Assembly (NCBI GenBank): GCA_006503535.1
Contig: QYRS01000008.1
Span: forward strand, 2,728,001-2,792,000
From: Arthrinium phaeospermum
Lineage: Eukaryota > Ascomycota > Sordariomycetes > Amphisphaeriales > Apiosporaceae
Reading direction: 5' to 3'
DNA: 64,000 nucleotides
This document shows positions 58,425-64,000 of the stretch, piece after piece. How positions within the stretch are numbered: the stretch's first letter is position 1; each line of letters starts with the position of its first letter. The notes beneath the pieces are model-generated. The model was not told where the DNA came from, ran no database searches, and saw only the letters and a program-made list of their open reading frames with translations. The translations under genes and the position numbers were made by a program.

Positions 58425-60229
58425 TTCATGGGGTGACACTTGGTGGTACGTACAAAAAGAAATTGTGAAGACCGTTACCAATGTCTCTTATACCAGCCTC
58501 CCTGCTATGCTGTATAGGCCGGCGCTAAAAATCTAGACTACTAGTTCATCCTCGTACATATCTCCCGTGCGTTTTGTCCAGTTAGACCACCCTTCAGCCA
58601 CCAACCGCTCCGAAGGAGAATGTGTATTCCCAACAAAGCTGTTGCAAAATCTTGTCGTACACCTGTCTTGGCGAACTTGACGGGGACTTGTTGTCTTGGT
58701 CTTTGGATGTGACGTACTTCCATAAGGTATAGAAAGGAGGTACAGAAAAGTGTCTGGCTAGATGGCTAGGCGCGCCGATAGTATTGATTACGGAAATCAA
58801 CTTTGGGAAGCTTGTTTAATTAGACTGACGAGCTGAAAGGCGTTGTAGTTGTCTACTAATCTGCGCCGTGTATATGAGCTGGAGCCGGTAAAGGCAGCCG
58901 AGGGTCCTCGTGGTTCCGAATGTTTGGTTGGCTCTCCAGATCTCCCAGTTGCCGCCAAGCTCCTGGTCGATGTTGTCTGGCGCGATGGGTGGCGCTGTGT
59001 TCCTCTCTAGCTATGTCATTGTTAGTACATCGCTGAGGGATCTTGGTTGATCTTCAAGTCTCCTTACCTCTGGACCGTAATCGCTCTTCGCGTTTATGGT
59101 TGATCCACTGGTGGATCGCCAACCATGCACAGGGAAATGCAAGGAGTAACAATAGCAACGATGGCTTCGTTAGATATCGACATTGTATGAAGGTTAGGTG
59201 TGTGAGAATTAAAAAGGAACAAGGTAGACTAAGGGCAGTCTGAATCATTTTATGGCTCGGTTTTTTAGTATTAGATCTGAGCCAGACGGCCGATACCACC
59301 AATACTACCTGTTGCTCGGGAATACACTGCAACGAGGCACCCATGATGACTTTGTCGTGCAGATGGTGCGTCGCCCGATTTTATGCTCCCCTTATGCATA
59401 TCCGATCAATCAGACTCTGCCATCGGTGAGTAACGTGAGGCTTGTGCGCACATGTATCCTGTGTCCCCATGTACCGACGATAACACTACCTCTTCAACAC
59501 GATTTTAACATACTCATATACTGAAAACCCGGATTCTAAGCAATGCGAACCTTACTCGAACCCTACCAAACCCTAACTACCTAACAAAATCCTAACCGGG
59601 TACTTGTAAGTCATTGGCGCCCCTTTGAAGTTAACATTGATATTTCGATACAGATCTCGAGGATTTCTCCGTTTTCACCGTCCTAATACGGTTAAAGGGG
59701 GCTGCACAGGGCAGCAGGGTTTGCGCATCTGTCCGGGGCAGATGTGCACATGCATATACCGTAAAGAGTTTAGTGTCTCGTGAGACCCTTGCCACTAAGA
59801 GATAAAGCAGCAAGAAAATACTGCATTGCCCGAACGGGGTAGATCAACAGGAACACAGCCTGTTGGTGGGTAGGATGCTTACTCAAAGGCGAAGAAAGTG
59901 TCCGCAGCTTAGACGAAATCTGCACGGCAGAGCTGGACATGGGATGGACCAACTTACCCAACATAGGATTTCTTTCATTGGCCAGTCTGTGACCTAATAC
60001 AGTTCAATCAATCTCTTTCGGATTGGGCCGATTATGCTAGAGTTGGTGGACGTGTCGTACAGACCACAGAGTCGACATTACTGTTTACGTTTGCACAAGG
60101 CTATGTGTTTGGTATAATACTCCTGACATCACTCTTAGACATGCGAACTACCTTCTCAAGTAAACAGCCATTGTATGATCCCTCGTGGCTCGACCATTTC
60201 TTTCGCTGTATCCCCTGTCCCTTTGCCCC
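58425..60229. other. Intergenic region with telomere-like fragment
   Basis: I see no supported gene. A minus-strand frame at 59,054-59,247 has one strong hydrophobic helix but no recognised family. A degenerate CCCTAA-type run lies at 59,558-59,597. Confidence 0.4.
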
Positions 60230-63200
60230 TCAGCACGCGGAGTCCCCAGCCGACGACCTCACTACATGGTTCGGCACTACCCTCTTGCTCCTCGGCATCT
60301 CTCTCCTTGCTATCTCTGAAGTAATGCACCCCTCCAGCCGCCTCGCTTCTTCGGTCAGAGAGTTGAGGGAGTATACTTCCACCAGGACCATAGGCGTGAC
60401 CCGCGGGAAGCCCAGGCAGATGCTTGAGCCGGACAGACAGACACCGGGGATCGGCTCCGTGCTGAAGAAACGCTTCCAGTACCTGAACCCACCTCTGGGC
60501 TTTTGCTCCCACACATCATAGGATGGGTCTGATCCAGTATCAGCAATATCCTCCGACGATGGGCTTGGCCGTCTCGATACATGCCAGAAAGCGTCGAGGA
60601 GAGCCCCTTGCCAGGGCGTCATGCCCCCATCGAAAGCCATATTGGGATCGATGCCGCTCGCCAGTATCCGCTCGACCTGTTTGGATCTGGGTCCTTGGGC
60701 CTATTGCTGGTAATGGCCGATCCGCAGGTCCCGGGAAGGCCTGCATCAGGAGCCAGTGGCTCACCTCGTGCTCGACGAAGGCATGGCCCGCATCGTACTT
60801 GGTGTCGACGTAGTGTGTGAGCCCGAAGGCCCTGGCCAGGTCGAAGAAGGTACCATGTCGGCCCAGAGTCCTGCCTCCATCGAGCTCGATGGACTGGGAC
60901 CAGTGCGGTAGATCTAGGCCCAACTCCTCGAAGCGCCCGTCTCTAGAAACTCTTTCTGAATATGATGGTCGTTGCTCATTGGTTGGTACGGGAATCGCGC
61001 CCACTACTGTGTAGCGTATGGGAGTTGGGTGCGACTATGTCCCCGGTTTCACTTGCACCATCATCGTCTGGGAACGAATACCAGCTTTCGGCTGCGCTAT
61101 CACTGCTACTCGAGGAGTCCGAGAAGTTCGACATGATGACTTCGGCAGCAATGGAAGGGGTGACTTGGGTTGCCGATGAGAGGCAAAGCCTCTGGTGTTC
61201 CGCCAGTGGAACTCGGTGACGGCGTCGAGTTGGTCGAGCAGCTTGGGGAACCCGCATTGAAGATCGGATTCGGCATCCCTCGCGTAATTCAAAGCATCCA
61301 CGACGATCCTCATGCCGGTGTTCCGTGGTACTCGGGATTCCACGTCTTCAATATCATGATGCGCGACTGGAGCATCGCAAGATTCGGGCTGAAACCGGTC
61401 CCCGTCGTTATAGATGTGAGGCGCCCCCAGACGTCAGGCTTGGTCAGCCAGTCGGACACTGTCCGGTGCATGTAAAGAACGTGGCAGTCGGGCCAGAACC
61501 CTGAGGATCTGGGGTCCGGAGTTTCGAGGAGGCCCGCGCAAACGCTCTTCAGGCGCGCATCCATCATCTCGCATCTTTCTCCGATTTCTTCCTCGGTACA
61601 TGGTTTGACAGGTGCCGTTTCTACCAACAAGGTCTCCTCATCGTCGGCCCACGACAGGTTGAGAAGTGTCACCAGGGCAGGCGACCCCTCTGGGCGGAAC
61701 GATAGATTTGAAGTACTCGAGACATGTGCGCACGGTAGAAAGGATCCACGCCGTCGAGTATGTGTGTGTAAAGTGCTTCGAGGTCTCTTGGAAGGTGAGA
61801 GATCCGTTTCTGCAGATCCGAGATGCGGTTGTAGTCGGACAGACCTCTGTGAGAAGCGACCTAGTGACAAGCTTGACCCACAAGAACACGCCCCTCGCCT
61901 TGTGTACTATCTCGCTCACTAACCGGGATGCCTCGTACGGATGGCGCTTCTCTAGCTGCTTCATGTAGCTGTGGCTGTATAGATGAGAGTTGATGTAGTC
62001 TTTGATGTCCCGTTTTGTTAGGTCTTGGAGCCGCAGCCCGGGTAAGTATCGGAATACCTGCTCGAAAATTAGCAGAGGCCTGCTGGAAATACAGAATTTC
62101 ACGCCTGGTAGGTCGATATGTTGCTGGAGGAATTCCGCAATGTTTTGATAATCGCCGGCATATTCGTCCAATCCATCGATGAAGAAGCATAGGTTAGCTT
62201 TTCTCTGGAGAAGGGCGATTAAGTCTCGAAAAGCCTTTTTAAGCTGTGGCAATGTAAGATCCGGTGGCTTTGGAGGCAACAGCGGCGAATCTGGCGGGAT
62301 ATTCCTCTTCGAGAGCAATGCTCTGGCTCTCGTATGATAGGCGTTCCACATATCCGGCAGTATTTGTTCAAGTAAGTCGCGGTGGCGTTGAAAAAGCTGA
62401 AACAGGAGGGAGCGTAACATTCCACTGCGACCTTTGGTTCTCCTCTCCGCTACCCCAGAAGAAGAAACTCGAGACCTCGACTGGATGGTCTGTGGACCAC
62501 GACTTGAGTGCATCTCGTGTCTTGCTATGATCGCAGAGATACTTCATGAGAGTCGATTTCCCAGAAGCCAGTTTGCCGTTGACCCAGTATATGCCGTTTC
62601 CATGGCGAAGCCACGCCACCAGATTGTCCCAAGACCGCTCCGCTGACCGGGGTTCCTGATGCACCCAGCGGAACGTCTGGGTGTGCGCTGCCTCGATGGC
62701 ATCCACTCGAGCCATGATCGATGGGAATGACAGTCTTTCCAGTATCTTGTTCTCTGCCATAAGAAACACAACTCTTTCATGGCCAACTGAGTTCCAGAAC
62801 GTTCTTCTGGTGCATATTGTTGATGATTGTCTCCCATCAACGATGGCTCGAAAGAACCAACAGCATCGTGTTGAATGCTGGATAAGTTCTCATGTCTTCG
62901 CACATTGCCGGTATGCTTTTTCGTCAGCAGCAACTCCTGGATCTGAACGAGCTTTTCCGATTGTTCTTTCAACTGCCCTGCAAAAGAATCCCGCGAGTTC
63001 ATAAACGTGTCAACGATTCGTTGCGTGGTGCTCGAGCTGCAAGGAGGCATCCGACTGTTGGATGGCGACAGTACGAAGCGAACGACTGCCGTGTCGAGTT
63101 TCTGTCAACTAGCCCTCCCAGGACCCCGACCTCAGATGGACGCTGACGTACCGGAATGACACCAGAATCCGAAACTCCATCTCGTCGCGGAGATCACGGA

Positions 63201-63345
63201 GGGCTGCGGCCATCTCCTCGATCTCCCGCTTGCTCCATACAGCTTCCAGAGATTTGCGGAAGCTCTCCCCTTCCGAAGTGCCGGAATCTGCTTGCACCCA
63301 TCTTGTCCAGCTGGAGGGGCGGTCGAGAGTTTCAGCTTGTTCAGC

Positions 63346-63520
63346 CGCTTCGCCAGCTCCTCCGCGAGGCCCACGCACCGCACGCATATCTTATTCAATA
63401 CTCATGGTCGTCGTCGGCGCCATCCAGCGAGACTTGCTCCCTCAAGGGCCGATTCTCGGGTAGCTTTGTACTGAGGCCCTGGGTGAGGCTAAGCAGGTCC
63501 AGCGTGACACCTCGGTGTCG
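63346..63520. repeat. Tandem duplication in NLR relic, copy 1
   Basis: This 175-nt unit is nearly identical to 63,522-63,698. It differs by two single-base deletions (CAATACTC against CAATACCTC, and GTGACACC against GTGACCACC). Because neither unit length nor the indels preserve frame together, it disrupts the N-terminal coding region. Confidence 0.95.
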
Positions 63521-63521
63521 A

Positions 63522-63698
63522 CGCTTCGCCAGCTCCTCCGCGAGGCCCACGCACCGCACGCATATCTTATTCAATACCTCATGGTCGTCGTCGGCGCCAT
63601 CCAGCGAGACTTGCTCCCTCAAGGGCCGATTCTCGGGTAGCTTTGTACTGAGGCCCTGGGTGAGGCTAAGCAGGTCCAGCGTGACCACCTCGGTGTCG
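63522..63698. repeat. Tandem duplication in NLR relic, copy 2
   Basis: This 177-nt unit is the partner of 63,346-63,520 and encodes the undisturbed form of the segment with LLSLTQGLSTKLPE and ICVRCVGLAEELAK on the minus strand. Confidence 0.95.
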
Positions 63699-63823
63699 AT
63701 AACGGAGCTCAAGGCACCATCTCTCGACTTGTATAACTGGCGCGTATTGGACAGCAGCTTGCCGCCGAAATCAATGAAGGTAATGATGTTGCCTGCTAAC
63801 GAGAGCGCGCTCATCGCGTCCAT

Positions 63824-64000
63824 CCTCTTTCTCGTTTCCGGGAATTCCGGGTCGTGGTGCCTGCGGGGGAAGCCGTGATCACCATTACTGGTAGCATCCC
63901 AGCTGACACTGCGCCCCGAACTTACCCACTTTTTGGGGAGATGCTGTGCCGCGGTCGCCAAGACTCCCTGTTCACCCTGTCATTGGTCGATGATAGGTCG
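63824..64000. other. Right edge, upstream of NLR relic
   Basis: These 177 bases precede the presumed start of the NLR relic. The frame stays open to a Met at 63961, so an earlier start is possible. Nothing else is seen. Confidence 0.4.

Larger units (their letters stand above)
60230..63823 (-). pseudogene. NACHT-type NLR (STAND NTPase) gene, frame-broken
   Basis: Minus-strand pieces line up in order with the fungal NLR family. An N-terminal domain starts at the Met at 63823 (MDAMSALSLAGNIITFIDFG). A coiled linker region follows (about 63,380-62,880). The NACHT P-loop WVNGKLASGKSTLMKYL lies near 62,560, FFFWGSGE follows, and the next piece (from about 62,420) has Walker B FFIDGLDEYAGD and SSRPLLIF. 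A winged-helix-like region at about 61,860-61,310 includes LYMHRTVSDWL. C-terminal repeat-like segments run to 60,230 (DLARAFGLTHYV; FDGGMTPWQGALL). At least five frame changes separate these blocks, at about 63,350, 62,770-62,880, 62,425, 61,850 and 60,600. The N-terminal part also contains a 176-bp tandem duplication. Intact relatives act in allorecognition and immunity-like cell death. Most likely a pseudogene. Confidence 0.65.

Noticed and set aside
1..64000. CRISPR arrays, bacterial operons, insertion sequences, intact transposons
   Set aside because: The window is eukaryotic nuclear DNA; I saw no spaced direct-repeat array, transposase, reverse transcriptase or long terminal repeats.

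Overview
The window is nuclear DNA of a filamentous ascomycete, most likely a Sordariomycete. Supporting signs are short introns (mostly 50-140 nt) with GTRNGT donors and YAG acceptors, GC-rich third positions in genes, long gene-poor intergenic stretches, eukaryotic tRNA genes (one with an intron), a Pho80/PREG-type cyclin, a Pth11/SAT4-like seven-helix protein, 2EXR-domain proteins, HET-domain proteins and a NACHT-type NLR relic. The class is an inference from gene content; no species can be named.

Layout. 1-5.3 kb: no convincing gene; a tRNA-Thr(AGT) with a 40-nt intron at 5.3 kb, then an AT-rich patch. 6.9-8.5 kb: a Mae1/SLAC1-family anion transporter (-). 8.5-13.7 kb: gene desert. 13.7-15.5 kb: a seven-exon rhodopsin-like (SAT4/Pth11-like) membrane protein (-). 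18.9-19.8 kb: a single-pass membrane protein with a Gly/Pro-rich tail (+). 20.2-21.1 kb: a Ccc1/VIT1 vacuolar iron/manganese transporter (-). 23.3-24.8 kb: a secreted acid phosphatase of the phosphoesterase family (+). 25.0-34.2 kb: five tandem 2EXR-domain paralogues, all on the minus strand. 35.9-37.0 kb: a Pho80/PREG-type cyclin (-). 39.0 kb: tRNA-Gly(GCC). 39.7-41.6 kb: a thiamine-diphosphate (acetolactate synthase-like) enzyme (-). 45.8-47.4 kb: a bicovalent-FAD oligosaccharide-oxidase-like gene with an apparent frameshift (+). 48.9 kb: a second tRNA-Gly(GCC). 50.3-63.8 kb: an accessory block with one intact HET-domain gene, a decayed membrane-protein gene, a frame-broken HET paralogue and a frame-broken NACHT/ankyrin-type NLR gene that contains a 176-bp tandem duplication.

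How the genes relate. Most are independent housekeeping or transport genes. Two themes stand out. First, the 2EXR array: five diverged copies share a core and a C-terminal FDD-x-E-x-K-x-x-EHL block but differ in intron position and acidic or Ser-rich inserts, which suggests a lineage-specific expansion of a fungal family of unknown function. Second, the right end resembles an allorecognition (vegetative incompatibility) neighbourhood, HET plus NLR, in which several members have lost their reading frame. A phosphate theme is possible (acid phosphatase and PREG-type cyclin 11 kb apart), but physical linkage alone does not show co-function. Exon boundaries were worked out by hand from splice motifs and frame consistency. 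No database search was run, so all family names rest on recognition of motifs.
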